Assembly (NCBI RefSeq): GCF_016107285.1
Contig: NZ_RCVQ01000001.1
Span: 671,048-735,047, forward strand
DNA length: 64,000 nucleotides
Direction of reading: 5' to 3'
From: Roseomonas sp. KE0001
Lineage (GTDB): Bacteria > Pseudomonadota > Alphaproteobacteria > Acetobacterales > Acetobacteraceae
Shown here one piece after another: positions 1 to 10,856 of the stretch. Numbering within the stretch: position 1 is the stretch's first letter; the number at the start of each line of letters is the position of its first letter. Made by a program: the position numbers and the translations under genes. A model generated the notes under the pieces. It worked only from the letters and a program-made list of their open reading frames with translations, was not told the DNA's origin and searched no databases.

Positions 1-2592
<2,592 letters not shown>

Positions 2593-2600
<8 letters not shown>

Positions 2601-3117
2601 GCGCGGCCTGCGCACCGGCGTCTATCCGGGCACCTTCGACCCCGTCACCAACGGGCATCTCGACATCATCCATCGCGCCGCCCGGATCCTCGACCGCCTG
2701 GTGATCGGTGTGGCCATGAATGCCGGCAAGGGGCCTCTCTTTCCGCTGGAGGAGCGGGTCGCGCTGGTAGAGGCCGAGACGCGCCCGATCGCGGCGCGCA
2801 CGGGCACCGTCATCGAGGTGGTGCCGTTCGAGAGCCTGCTCGTCGGTTTCGCGCGGGAGGTGGGCGCGCAGGTGATCGTCCGCGGGCTGCGCGCCGTGAC
2901 CGACTTCGACTACGAGTTCCAAATGGCCGGGATGAACCGCCGGCTCGATCCCGAGATCGAGCTGCTCTTCCTCATGGCCAGCGAGGGCAACCATTTCATC
3001 TCCTCGCGTTTCGTGAAGGAGATCGCGCGGCTCGGGGGCGATATCAGCACCTTCGTGCCGCGCCTGACGCGCGACCGCACCCTTGAGAGGGTCCGGCAGC
3101 CGACCACCGGGGAGTGA
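2593..3117 (+). CDS. coaD: Phosphopantetheine adenylyltransferase
   Basis: Catalyses the reversible transfer of AMP from ATP to 4'-phosphopantetheine, the penultimate step of coenzyme A synthesis, as a cytosolic hexamer. The 174-residue product begins with the family signature [14 protein letters not shown] at residues 9-22; TNGH is the T/HxGH nucleotidyl-transferase motif. It later carries the conserved ISSRFVKE segment. Length is slightly above the usual 160-165 residues because of a short C-terminal tail. The chosen ATG lies inside the end of gyrA (8-base overlap). An in-frame ATG at 2587 would add two residues and cannot be excluded. The overlap implies coupling to gyrA translation. Confidence 0.96.
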
Positions 3118-3124
3118 CACACGG

Positions 3125-3703
3125 ATGCGACGCCGCACCCTGCTCGCCAGCACCATAGCCGTCACGGGGATCACCATGACCGAAGCCACGAACGAAGCCG
3201 CCGCCGCCCAGGGCGACGACCGCGAGAACACCCTCTATTTCGACCTGAAGGACGGCCGCGTCGCCATCAAGCTGCGCCCCGATCTCGCGCCGCAGCATGT
3301 CGATCGCATCAAGACCCTGGTCCGCCAGGGCTTCTATGACGGCACGCCCTTCCACCGCGTGATCGAAGGCTTCATGGCCCAGGGCGGCGACCCGACCGGC
3401 ACCGGCACGGGCGGCAGCCAGTTGCCCGACCTGCCGGCCGAGTTCAGCCCGCCGGCCAAGGCCCGCTTCCTGCGCGGCGTCTGCGGCATGGCGCGCACCG
3501 CCAATCCGAACTCCGCCAACAGCCAGTACTTCATCATGTTCGCGCCGGCGCCCAGCCTGGACGGCCAGTACACCATCTGGGGCCAGGTCGTCTCCGGCAT
3601 GGAGTTCGTGGACAAGATCAAGCGCGGCGCCGGGCAGAGCGGCATGGTCCGCGAGCCCGACCGTCTGGTGAAGGCGCAGATCGCCGCCGACGTTCCGGCC
3701 TGA
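3125..3703 (+). CDS. Cyclophilin-type peptidyl-prolyl isomerase, probably exported
   Basis: Cis-trans isomerase of proline peptide bonds, a protein-folding helper. The body shows the cyclophilin core in order: FHRVIEGFMAQGGDPTGTGTGG, an RGVCGMAR segment, NSANSQYFIM and a final GQVVSGMEFVDKIK. The first 30 residues (MRRRTLLAST...AAAAQ) look like a short export signal with an arginine pair and Ala-rich cleavage region, so a periplasmic location is likely but not certain. A downstream ATG at 3176 would give a protein without the arginine-rich start. It begins 7 bases after coaD and is probably cotranscribed with it. Length is 192 residues from the chosen start. Confidence 0.93.
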   Translation: MRRRTLLASTIAVTGITMTEATNEAAAAQGDDRENTLYFDLKDGRVAIKLRPDLAPQHVDRIKTLVRQGFYDGTPFHRVIEGFMAQGGDPTGTGTGGSQLPDLPAEFSPPAKARFLRGVCGMARTANPNSANSQYFIMFAPAPSLDGQYTIWGQVVSGMEFVDKIKRGAGQSGMVREPDRLVKAQIAADVPA

Positions 3704-3741
3704 GCGCGTTGTCGGCCTGACACCTACGACTTGACACTGGA

Positions 3742-3768
3742 GCCGAGGCCGTCATCTTCCGCCTCGGC
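3742..3768 (+). promoter_or_regulatory. 8-bp perfect inverted repeat between cyclophilin gene and tRNA-Lys
   Basis: GCCGAGGC (3742-3749) and its exact reverse complement GCCTCGGC (3761-3768) flank an 11-base loop. No T-run follows, so it is not a classical intrinsic terminator for the upstream operon. TTGACA at 3731-3736 followed 16 bases later by CATCTT (3753-3758) could be the tRNA-Lys promoter, with the hairpin over its spacer. Both readings are inference. Confidence 0.4.
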
Positions 3769-3775
3769 CCAGCCT

Positions 3776-3848
3776 GTGCCCGTAGCTCAGCCGGTAGAGC
3801 ACGAGACTTTTAATCTTGGGGTCCAGGGTTCGAGTCCCTGCGGGCACA
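3776..3848 (+). tRNA. tRNA-Lys (TTT)
   Basis: A 73-base cloverleaf: acceptor GTGCCCG pairs with CGGGCAC, the D arm starts GCTC, and the anticodon stem CGAGA/TCTTG encloses loop CTTTTAA (anticodon TTT). The T stem is CAGGG/CCCTG around TTCGAGT, and the discriminator is A. CCA is not encoded (ATT follows). It sits between the cyclophilin gene and a glycosyltransferase on the same strand. Confidence 0.97.
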
Positions 3849-3898
3849 TTCCCACCGGCGCTGGCAAGCCCGCCCCAGGGGCGCTAAGCAGCGCGACG

Positions 3899-4987
3899 AT
3901 GTCTTCCCCGACCCTCTCCGTCGTTGTTCCCTGCTACAACGAGGCCGAGAATATCGGCCCCATGGTGGCACGCCTGGAGGCAAGCCTTCAGGGCATCGCC
4001 TGGGAGGCCATCTTCGTGGACGACAACAGCCCCGATGGCTCTTGGCGCATCGCGCGGCAGATCGCGGACGGCGATCCGCGCATCCGCTGCATCCGCCGCG
4101 TCGGGCGGCGCGGGCTCGCCTCGGCCTGTGTCGAGGGCATGCTGTCCTCATCGGCCGAGTACGTGGCCGTCATCGATGGCGATCTGCAGCACGACGAGAG
4201 CCTGTTGCCCAGGATGCTGGAGACCCTGCGGCGGGGCGAGGCGGATATCGCCGTGGGCAGCCGCCATGTGGGGGGCGGTGCCGCGACCGAGGGCTTCTCG
4301 GCCCTGCGGAGCCGGATCAGCGATGGGGGAAAGGCCCTGGCGCAGATCATCCTTCCCGTGCCGGTGGCCGATCCGATGAGCGGCTTCTTCATGCTGCGCC
4401 GCGACCTGATCGAGGACATGGCGCCCCGGCTGACGAACCGCGGCTTCAAGATCCTGCTGGACATCCTGCTCTCCGCGCGGCGGAAGCTGCGCGTCGTCGA
4501 GCTGCCTTATGTGTTCCGCCCCCGCCTGGCCGGCGAGTCGAAGCTCGATGCCACGGTCCTGATCGAGTTCCTCACCCTGCTGCTGGACAAGGCGACGGGC
4601 GGCTTCCTGCCCCTCCGATTCCTCTCCTTCGCTCTGGTGGGAGGGATCGGGCTCGTGGTCCATCTGGCGGTCCTGTCGCAGGCCCTCCATGTCCTGCCCT
4701 TCGCCGGGGCGCAGTGGCTGGCCAGCTTCGTCGCCATGACCGTCAATTTCTGGCTCAACAACCGGATCACCTTCAGCGACGCCCGCCTGCGCAGGAAGGC
4801 CCTCTGGCGCGGCCTGCTGCTGTTCTATGTCGTCTGCGGCATTGGCGTGGCGGCCAATGTCGGCGTCGCCAGCCTGCTGTTGCGCGATGAGCTGGCCAAC
4901 TGGGGCGTGGCGGGCGCGGCGGGCGCGCTGCTGACGCTGGTGTGGAACTACGCGGTATCGGCCACGCTGGTCTGGCGCGCCCGATGA
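3899..4987 (+). CDS. GT2 family glycosyltransferase fused to a GtrA domain
   Basis: A polyprenyl-phosphate sugar synthase-like enzyme of 362 residues. The N-terminal GT-A fold shows VVVPCYNEAENI (about residues 8-19), DDNSPDGS and the metal-binding DGDLQHD, as in dolichol-phosphate mannose/DPM1 and ArnC-type enzymes. The C-terminal third (from FLSFALVGGIGLVVHL) is a four-helix GtrA-type membrane domain, which in other systems flips the lipid-linked sugar. The chosen ATG follows tRNA-Lys and begins MSSPTLSVVVP, the normal start of the fold; longer versions would read through the tRNA. Its stop overlaps the next gene's start (ATGA), so the lipid-linked sugar made here probably feeds that transferase. 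Confidence 0.93.
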   Translation: MSSPTLSVVVPCYNEAENIGPMVARLEASLQGIAWEAIFVDDNSPDGSWRIARQIADGDPRIRCIRRVGRRGLASACVEGMLSSSAEYVAVIDGDLQHDESLLPRMLETLRRGEADIAVGSRHVGGGAATEGFSALRSRISDGGKALAQIILPVPVADPMSGFFMLRRDLIEDMAPRLTNRGFKILLDILLSARRKLRVVELPYVFRPRLAGESKLDATVLIEFLTLLLDKATGGFLPLRFLSFALVGGIGLVVHLAVLSQALHVLPFAGAQWLASFVAMTVNFWLNNRITFSDARLRRKALWRGLLLFYVVCGIGVAANVGVASLLLRDELANWGVAGAAGALLTLVWNYAVSATLVWRAR

Positions 4988-6426
4988 GCCGGCGCTCCTG
5001 GCTCATCGCCCTCCTGGGGCTGACGCTGCTGCGCCTTCTCGCCGCCGCCCTCCTGCCGCCGGCCCCGGACGAGGCCTATTACTGGGTCTGGGGGCGCGCC
5101 CTGGCGCCTGGCTACTACGACCATCCACCCATGGTCGCGCTCTGGACCGCCCTGGGCAGCCTGCTGGCCGGCGACACGCCCCTCGGCCTTCGCCTGCTCG
5201 GCCCTCTGGGCGTAGCGGTGGCCTCGCTTCTGCTGGCGCGGGCGGGCGACCTGCTGTTCCCCGGCCGCCAGGTCGGCCCCTGGGGCGCGGCGGTGCTCAA
5301 CGCGACGCTGCTCTTCGGCGCCGGCTCCGTGCTGATGACGCCGGACACCCCCTTGCTGGTGTTCTGGTGCGCCGCGATCTGGGCCCTGGCGAAGCTGCGG
5401 GCAAGCGGGGAGGGGCGGTGGTGGCTGGCCTTCGGCCTTCTCGCCGGCTGCGCGCTGCTGTCCAAGTACACGGCGGTGCTGCTGGGCGCCGGCGTGCTGA
5501 TCTGGCTTCTCGTCGAGCCGGGGATGCGGTCCTGGTTCGGCCGCTGGCAGCTCTGGGCCGGCGGCGCCCTGGCCCTCCTCGTCTTCACGCCCGTGATCCT
5601 CTGGAACGCCTCGCATGGCTGGGCCAGCTTCGCCAAGCAGGGCGGCCGGGCGGGAAGCGCCGGCACGGGTTCCTCCTGGCGCTACCTGGCGGAGCTGATC
5701 GGCGGGCAGGCGGGGTTGGCGACGCCGATTGTCTTCCTGCTCTGCATCGCCGGCACGGCGGCGGCCTGCTCGGCCTGGTATCGTCGCCGGGACGCGAATG
5801 CGGGGCTGCTGGCGGCGCTGACCCTGCCGGCGGCGGCGCTCTTCGTCTGGCAGGCGACGGGTAGCCGGGTCCAGGGCAACTGGCCCGCCATCCTCTACCC
5901 GACCGCCTGCCTGGCGGCCGCGGCCTGTCTGGGCCCGCGATGGCTCCGTTGGCGCCGCCCGGCCGTGGCGCTCGGCCTGGGCCTGACCGTCCTGGTGCTG
6001 GTGCAGGCGGCCTTCGCTCCTTTGCCGCTTCCGCGCCGCAGCGACCCGACACTGGCACGGCTCGCCGGCTGGGCGGAGTTGGCGGAGGAGGCCGAGAGGG
6101 CGCGGCGCGGAGCAGGCGCCGCCTTCCTCGCCGCTGAGGAGTACGGGCTGGCCAGCGAGCTTGCCCTGCACCTTTCCGGCGTGCCGGTGATCGCCGTGGG
6201 GGACCGCTGGGATCTTTTCGATCTGCCGGCGCCGGTTCCGGGGGAGCAGGGCCTTCTCCTGCGCAGCCTGCGGCGCGACGGCCTCCCGCTCTGGCCCGGT
6301 GCCGAGGCCGTGGGCGAGGTCGTTCGCAGCCGGAAAGGTATCCCGGCGGAAGGCTACCGGCTCTACCGGGTCGTGGTGCCCGCCGGTCCGGGGCCGGACA
6401 TGGTGGTGCTTCCTCAACGCCGCTGA
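4984..6426 (+). CDS. ArnT/PMT-like membrane glycosyltransferase (GT39/GT83 type)
   Basis: Integral membrane sugar transferase of 480 residues that would take sugars from a polyprenyl-phosphate carrier on the periplasmic side. It starts with a membrane helix, then PPAPDEAYYWVWG...YYDHPPM, the acidic loop typical of the PMT_2/ArnT family. About ten hydrophobic segments follow to roughly residue 350, then a soluble tail. Its ATG overlaps the stop of the GT2-GtrA gene by four bases, so the two form a donor-synthase/transferase pair. Acceptor (lipid A, another glycan or protein) cannot be read from sequence. Confidence 0.88.
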   Translation: MSRRSWLIALLGLTLLRLLAAALLPPAPDEAYYWVWGRALAPGYYDHPPMVALWTALGSLLAGDTPLGLRLLGPLGVAVASLLLARAGDLLFPGRQVGPWGAAVLNATLLFGAGSVLMTPDTPLLVFWCAAIWALAKLRASGEGRWWLAFGLLAGCALLSKYTAVLLGAGVLIWLLVEPGMRSWFGRWQLWAGGALALLVFTPVILWNASHGWASFAKQGGRAGSAGTGSSWRYLAELIGGQAGLATPIVFLLCIAGTAAACSAWYRRRDANAGLLAALTLPAAALFVWQATGSRVQGNWPAILYPTACLAAAACLGPRWLRWRRPAVALGLGLTVLVLVQAAFAPLPLPRRSDPTLARLAGWAELAEEAERARRGAGAAFLAAEEYGLASELALHLSGVPVIAVGDRWDLFDLPAPVPGEQGLLLRSLRRDGLPLWPGAEAVGEVVRSRKGIPAEGYRLYRVVVPAGPGPDMVVLPQRR

Positions 6427-6485
6427 GGCCCTGGTCCTTCGAGGCGGGCCACCCACATGCATCCAACCCAGGGAGGATGCCCGAG

Positions 6486-7424
6486 ATGATGATCCATAGA
6501 GCACGTGGCTGGGAACTGCCCGAAACGGCGGTGACGCCGGAGAACTGGGTGCTGGGCCGCCGTCGGGGCCTGGGCCTCGCGGCGGGCCTCATCGCCGGCC
6601 TCGGCCTGCCCGCGGCGGCGAGGTCCCAAGGGGGTGCCCCGGTGGCCCGCAATGAGCGTTTCACGCCCGGCCGGGCCCTGACGCCGGAGCGTGAGGCCAC
6701 CAGCTACAACAACTACTATGAATTCGGCTCCGGAAAGAACGTGAGCTCGGCGGCCGGCCGTCTGCCGCAGCGGCCCTGGACCATCCGGCTGGAAGGTCTG
6801 GTGGAGAAGCCCCAGGAACTGGACCTCGACGATCTGCTGAAGCGCGTCTCCCTGGAGGAGCGGGTCCTGCGTCACCGCTGCGTGGAAGCCTGGGCCATGA
6901 CCGTTCCCTGGACCGGCTTTCCCATGGCCGATCTGGTGCGCCTCGCCGCCCCGACCGCTGCCGCCAGGTTCGTCGTGTTCGAGACGGTGCGCGACACCGC
7001 CGTCATGCCGGGGCTGCGGCAGAGCTGGTATCCCTGGCCCTATACCGAGGGCTGCACCATGGCGGAGGCCATGAATGAGCTCTGCTTCCTCGCCGTTGGC
7101 CTCTACGGCAAGCCGGTGCCGGCGCAGAATGGCGGGCCGATCCGGGTGCTGTTTCCCTGGAAGTACGGCTTCAAGAGCGGCAAGGCGCTGGCCCGGATCC
7201 GCTTCACCGACACGCGGCCGGTCAGCTTCTGGGAGAAGCTGCAGCCCAGCGAATACGGCTTCTGGGCGAATGTGAATCCCGAGGTGTCGCACCCCCGCTG
7301 GAGCCAGGCGACGGAGCGCCTGCTGGGCAGCAACGAGCGGGTGCCGACGCGGATCTACAATGGCTATGGCGAGTTCGTCGCCGATCTCTATCGTGGGCTG
7401 GACGGAGAGAAGCTTTTCCTCTGA
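6486..7424 (+). CDS. msrP: Protein-methionine-sulfoxide reductase catalytic subunit MsrP (YedY family)
   Basis: Periplasmic molybdopterin enzyme that repairs oxidised methionines in envelope proteins. The N terminus has a twin-arginine signal (GRRRGLGLAAGL) ending near AAARSQ. The oxidoreductase molybdopterin domain contains LRHRCVEAWAM; the Cys codon at 6879-6881 is the expected molybdenum ligand. Other family blocks include NNYYEFG, PWTGFP, QSWYPWPYTEG and NGGPIRVLFPWKYGFK. The start at 6486 is preferred because GGGAGG (6471-6476) is then 9 bases away; the ATG at 6477 directly abuts that sequence. The usual partner msrQ (heme membrane subunit) is not adjacent. The gene converges on, and overlaps by 37 bases, the Nudix gene. 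Confidence 0.93.
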   Translation: MMIHRARGWELPETAVTPENWVLGRRRGLGLAAGLIAGLGLPAAARSQGGAPVARNERFTPGRALTPEREATSYNNYYEFGSGKNVSSAAGRLPQRPWTIRLEGLVEKPQELDLDDLLKRVSLEERVLRHRCVEAWAMTVPWTGFPMADLVRLAAPTAAARFVVFETVRDTAVMPGLRQSWYPWPYTEGCTMAEAMNELCFLAVGLYGKPVPAQNGGPIRVLFPWKYGFKSGKALARIRFTDTRPVSFWEKLQPSEYGFWANVNPEVSHPRWSQATERLLGSNERVPTRIYNGYGEFVADLYRGLDGEKLFL

Positions 7425-7861
7425 TCGGTCTCCGCCAGCCGGCGGCGGCCCTCCTCGATGGCGCGGAGGGCCTCCGACCAGAGGCCCAGCCTGGCCAGCT
7501 CGGCGGGGGAGAACCAGCAGGCCTCGCTGACGTCATCCCCGGGAACGACCTGGCCATCCATCCAGCGCCCGGCGAAGTCGATGATGGTGTAGTGGAAGCG
7601 GGTGCGGTCCAGATCATCCCGGGCCAGGGCATCGACCACCACGGCCAGGACCAGGGGGCCGACCGTGATGCCGGCTTCCTCCAGAAGCTCCCGCCTCCCG
7701 GCCTCCTCCGCCGTCTCGCCCAGATGCTGCGCGCCGCCGGGGATCGACCATTCTCCCTGGCGGGGCGGCTTGCTCCGCCGCACCAGCAGCACCTCCTCGC
7801 CGCGGAAGGCGATGACCCCGACCCCGATCCAGGGCCGGTCGGGATATTCTCGGCTGCTCAC
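7388..7861 (-). CDS. Nudix hydrolase
   Basis: Small (157-residue) nucleoside-diphosphate-linked hydrolase. The Nudix box is clear: GGAQHLGETAEEAGRRELLEEAG, matching GX5EX7REUXEEXGU. It also has an N-terminal RPWIGVGVIAF strand and SIPGG. Substrate cannot be predicted; the family cleaves NTPs, ADP-sugars, NADH and similar molecules. The chosen GTG at 7861 overlaps the DUF4340 stop by four bases (GTGA), placing it last in the ABC exporter operon. A longer frame reaching 8032 would run through the DUF4340 coding region and is unlikely. Its 3' end overlaps msrP tail to tail. Confidence 0.88.
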   Translation of the reverse strand: MSSREYPDRPWIGVGVIAFRGEEVLLVRRSKPPRQGEWSIPGGAQHLGETAEEAGRRELLEEAGITVGPLVLAVVVDALARDDLDRTRFHYTIIDFAGRWMDGQVVPGDDVSEACWFSPAELARLGLWSEALRAIEEGRRRLAETDQRKSFSPSSPR

Positions 7862-8892
7862 GGCGCCGGCGCCCGGGCGGGCTCCTGGCGGGCGGGCTCC
7901 TCGCGGCGCAGATCCTCCAGCCGGGGCAGGAAAGCCTTGGCCTTCCAGGCACCGACCTGATAGGCCCAGCCACGCCAGCGGGCATTCAGGGCCGCCGCCT
8001 CGCCGCCGCCGGAGGCCGCCAGGCGCAACCACACGGCTTCCCCCTCCTGATTCAGGCGGACCTGGATCGCCAGTCCATCCGTCAGCGTGAAGCGGGCTTC
8101 CCCCGCTTCCGATCCGGGAATCTCCGCCTCGCGCCGCACATCCGTCAGCGTCAGGAACTCGAAGGCGCCGGCCACATTGTCCAGGCTGCTCTGCTCCGTC
8201 GGCGGCGCGTCGGGTGGGGCGACAAGGACGAGGCGCCCATCCGGCCCCTCGCTCCGTGCCAGGACCACGGGCGCCGTGCCCGCGCGTGACACCTCGGCGC
8301 GCAGCATGCGCTCGCGCGGGAGACTGGCGAGGTCGCGATCGATCCAGAGCTGGGGGTCGGCGTCGAGCGGCAGGCGGCCTTCGGCCAGCCAGGCCTGATC
8401 CTCATTCGGGCGGCGGACATAGACGCTTTCGGGGACATTCCCCTGTGTCCGCACGCGCCGTCGGCCGACCACCAGCTCGGCGATGACCGCGCCCGTCTCG
8501 TCCAGCACCCGGAGCAGGGACGCGGTCGAACCCTCCCTGGACGGATCCCGCAAGCCCAGCCGCTCGAACATGGCCGGATCGCTGGTGCGCGGCTCGGTCA
8601 GGCGCAGCTCGGTCAGGCCGACCAGGACTTCCCGCACCTTCTCCGGGCGGGCGGGATAACCGGCCTTCTCCGGCAGGACCCAGGCCTCGCCCTGGCGGAT
8701 TACGCTCAGTCGGCCGTCATGCCGCTCGACCTCGATGCGCGCCGCCGCGGCCAGCCGCGTGGCGAGGTCACGGAACATCAGAGGCGCGGACCCGGTCTCC
8801 GGAGGCGGCGGGCCGCTGGAGCCGAGCAGGACGACCGCGCCGGCCGAAAGCGCGGCGGCGCCACTCAGGAGCAGGAGGGATCGGCGTTGCAT
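7858..8892 (-). CDS. DUF4340 domain-containing protein
   Basis: A 344-residue protein with an N-terminal hydrophobic anchor (RRSLLLLSGAAALSAGAVVLLG), then an extracytoplasmic body. It carries the DUF4340 pattern: SVIRQGEAWVLPEKAGYPARPEKV, LTELRLTEPRTSDPAMFERLGL, then VVGRRRVRTQGNVPESVYVRR. Proteins of this family are typically encoded beside GldF/GldG-like ABC transporters, as here, where it follows the GldG-like gene after an 11-base gap. Its biochemical role is unknown; it probably acts with the transporter at the periplasmic face. The stop overlaps the Nudix GTG. Confidence 0.87.
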   Translation of the reverse strand: MQRRSLLLLSGAAALSAGAVVLLGSSGPPPPETGSAPLMFRDLATRLAAAARIEVERHDGRLSVIRQGEAWVLPEKAGYPARPEKVREVLVGLTELRLTEPRTSDPAMFERLGLRDPSREGSTASLLRVLDETGAVIAELVVGRRRVRTQGNVPESVYVRRPNEDQAWLAEGRLPLDADPQLWIDRDLASLPRERMLRAEVSRAGTAPVVLARSEGPDGRLVLVAPPDAPPTEQSSLDNVAGAFEFLTLTDVRREAEIPGSEAGEARFTLTDGLAIQVRLNQEGEAVWLRLAASGGGEAAALNARWRGWAYQVGAWKAKAFLPRLEDLRREEPARQEPARAPAP

Positions 8893-8903
8893 GGCGTGCT
8901 CCC

Positions 8904-10853
8904 TCAGCCCCGCGCGGCGCTGCGACGGCGGCCCCGGGCCAGGGCGAGGCCAATCGCGAAGAGCGTCAGCAGGATCGGCACCAGGGCGATGTTGAGGACG
9001 CGCAGAGTGGTCTCCAGCCGTTCGATGTCACGGCGCAGCTCGAGCTGAACGCCGCGGAGCTGGCCGCGCGTCGCGACGATCTCCGCCCTGGCCTGGTCGA
9101 TTTCCGCCCTCTGCTCGGGCGTGATGACCGCCTGGGCCTGGCCGCCAGCCGCGCCGGTGCCCTGACGCAACTCGCGCAGGCGGCGCTCCGTGGCCTCCAG
9201 CTTGCGGGTCAGGTCCTGTTCGGTCTGCCGGTATCTGGCCTCAGCATCGCGGCGGATCTCCTCCACCACACCGAAGGGGCGCAGCGATTCGCCCCGGGAG
9301 CGCAGGCCGATCAGGGCGTCGCCGCCGGCCAGGGTGTCGGTCAGATTGGCCACCAGGGCGCCGTTGTCACTGAAGGGGGTCGCTGTCTGCTGCCCGAGGA
9401 AATCCTGGACCTGGACCCAGAAACGGTCCTCCAGCAGATCGGAGTCGTTGGCGACGACGAGATTGGCCGGTCCCTCGCTCTTCTCCAGATGGGCCGGCAG
9501 GCCCTCCTCGCGCGCCACACCTTCCGGCAAGGCGGGCGGGCCATCCGGGAAGGCGCTGCGCAGCATGCCACGGACGCGGGCCAGCAGAACGTGTCGCTGG
9601 CCGTCGGGGCGGAACTCGGCCAGCAGCCGGGCCGGGTCGGGGCTTTCGCGCACACGGGCCACGTCCACCAGCATCGCGCGGTCGCTGCTGGTGATCAGCG
9701 GCGTGAACTCGATCGGGGCGTCCGGCCTGTGCCGCACCTCGCCGGCCGAGGCGAAGGTGACCTGCTGCAGATCGGCCGTGGCCACATCGCTCCGCGTCAG
9801 CGAATCGCCGGTGGCGTTGAACCAGGCCAGGTAGTCCACCGCCTGCACGCGATCCTGCGGATTGGCCCGGACGCGCCAGGCACCGCGCTGGTCGAGCACC
9901 ACCTTGTCGCGCGGCGTCTCGATGCCCCAGGCATTCAGCAGGCGGTCCAGGCCCGATGCCGTGTCCCGCACCGGCTGCCCGTTCGGGCCGGGACGCGAGG
10001 CCTGGCTCTCGCTGTGCGGATCGGTCATCGCGAAGAGCTTGCCGCCGCGCATGACGAACTGATCGATGGCGTAGAGCATCGCCTCCGGCAGGTTCTGCGG
10101 CTGCGCGACGATCAGCACCTCGACATCGGGATCGATCCGCTGCGTCTCGGGCGCGATCTCGCGCAGGGAGAAGAACTGCCTGAGCTGGTTGGCGATGACG
10201 AAGGGCTGGCCGGCGCCCGGCACGCGCATCATCAGCGCGCGGGGGTCGCCATTCAGGGGCAGTGCCGAAAGCAGTCCCACCACCGGCCGCCGGGGGTTGG
10301 ACAGTTCGTAGATCAGCCGCGTCAGATCGTATTCCAGGAACCGCTCGCGTTCGGGCTGCAGGAACGGCAGCACGCGTTCGTCGTCGATCAGGTTGGTTCC
10401 GGCGATGCCGAAATAGACCTGCTCTCCCGTCTGGTCGATCGGCACGCCCTGGATGCCGTAGGAGAGGGCGCGGTCCTCCGTCTCGCTGAAGGGCTCGGGG
10501 TCCAGGAACTCCAGCCGCAGCCTGCCGTCCGATGCGCTGGCATATTCCTGCAGCATCTCGCGCACCCTGTCGGCATAGGCGCCGAAGACCGGCGCGGCGC
10601 CGCCGAGCTGCCGCGAATAGAACAGCCGCAGCGTGATGGGATCCCGCAGGCCGGACAGCACCTGCCGGGTTCCGTCCGAGAGCGTGTAGAGATGCTGCTG
10701 GGTCAGATCGAGCCGGGCATGAGGAAGCAGCCGCGCGGCCAGCAGATTCACCGACACGGCCAGCACCAGGGCCGCCGCCAACCCGGCCAGGGAGTAGAGC
10801 AGCCGGCCGGAAGCGAGGGGCGGGGCGGCGGGGGAAGGGGAGGTCCGGGGCAT
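8904..10853 (-). CDS. GldG-like ABC-type exporter auxiliary subunit
   Basis: A 649-residue membrane-anchored periplasmic protein. An N-terminal helix (LLYSLAGLAAALVLAVSVNLLAARLL) is followed by RLDLTQQHLYTLSDGTRQVLSGL, the GldG-family opening, and an extended GldG/IFT52-like extracytoplasmic region (residues about 60-500). Then come a charged coiled-coil (ATERRLREL...LELRRDIERLE) and a C-terminal helix (ALVPILLTLFAIGLALA). In Bacteroidota GldG forms an ABC transporter with GldA and GldF; relatives without gliding are common in Proteobacteria. Here the ATPase and permease lie immediately upstream (3-base gap to the permease stop). Substrate unknown. Confidence 0.9.
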   Translation of the reverse strand: MPRTSPSPAAPPLASGRLLYSLAGLAAALVLAVSVNLLAARLLPHARLDLTQQHLYTLSDGTRQVLSGLRDPITLRLFYSRQLGGAAPVFGAYADRVREMLQEYASASDGRLRLEFLDPEPFSETEDRALSYGIQGVPIDQTGEQVYFGIAGTNLIDDERVLPFLQPERERFLEYDLTRLIYELSNPRRPVVGLLSALPLNGDPRALMMRVPGAGQPFVIANQLRQFFSLREIAPETQRIDPDVEVLIVAQPQNLPEAMLYAIDQFVMRGGKLFAMTDPHSESQASRPGPNGQPVRDTASGLDRLLNAWGIETPRDKVVLDQRGAWRVRANPQDRVQAVDYLAWFNATGDSLTRSDVATADLQQVTFASAGEVRHRPDAPIEFTPLITSSDRAMLVDVARVRESPDPARLLAEFRPDGQRHVLLARVRGMLRSAFPDGPPALPEGVAREEGLPAHLEKSEGPANLVVANDSDLLEDRFWVQVQDFLGQQTATPFSDNGALVANLTDTLAGGDALIGLRSRGESLRPFGVVEEIRRDAEARYRQTEQDLTRKLEATERRLRELRQGTGAAGGQAQAVITPEQRAEIDQARAEIVATRGQLRGVQLELRRDIERLETTLRVLNIALVPILLTLFAIGLALARGRRRSAARG

Positions 10854-10856
10854 CGT

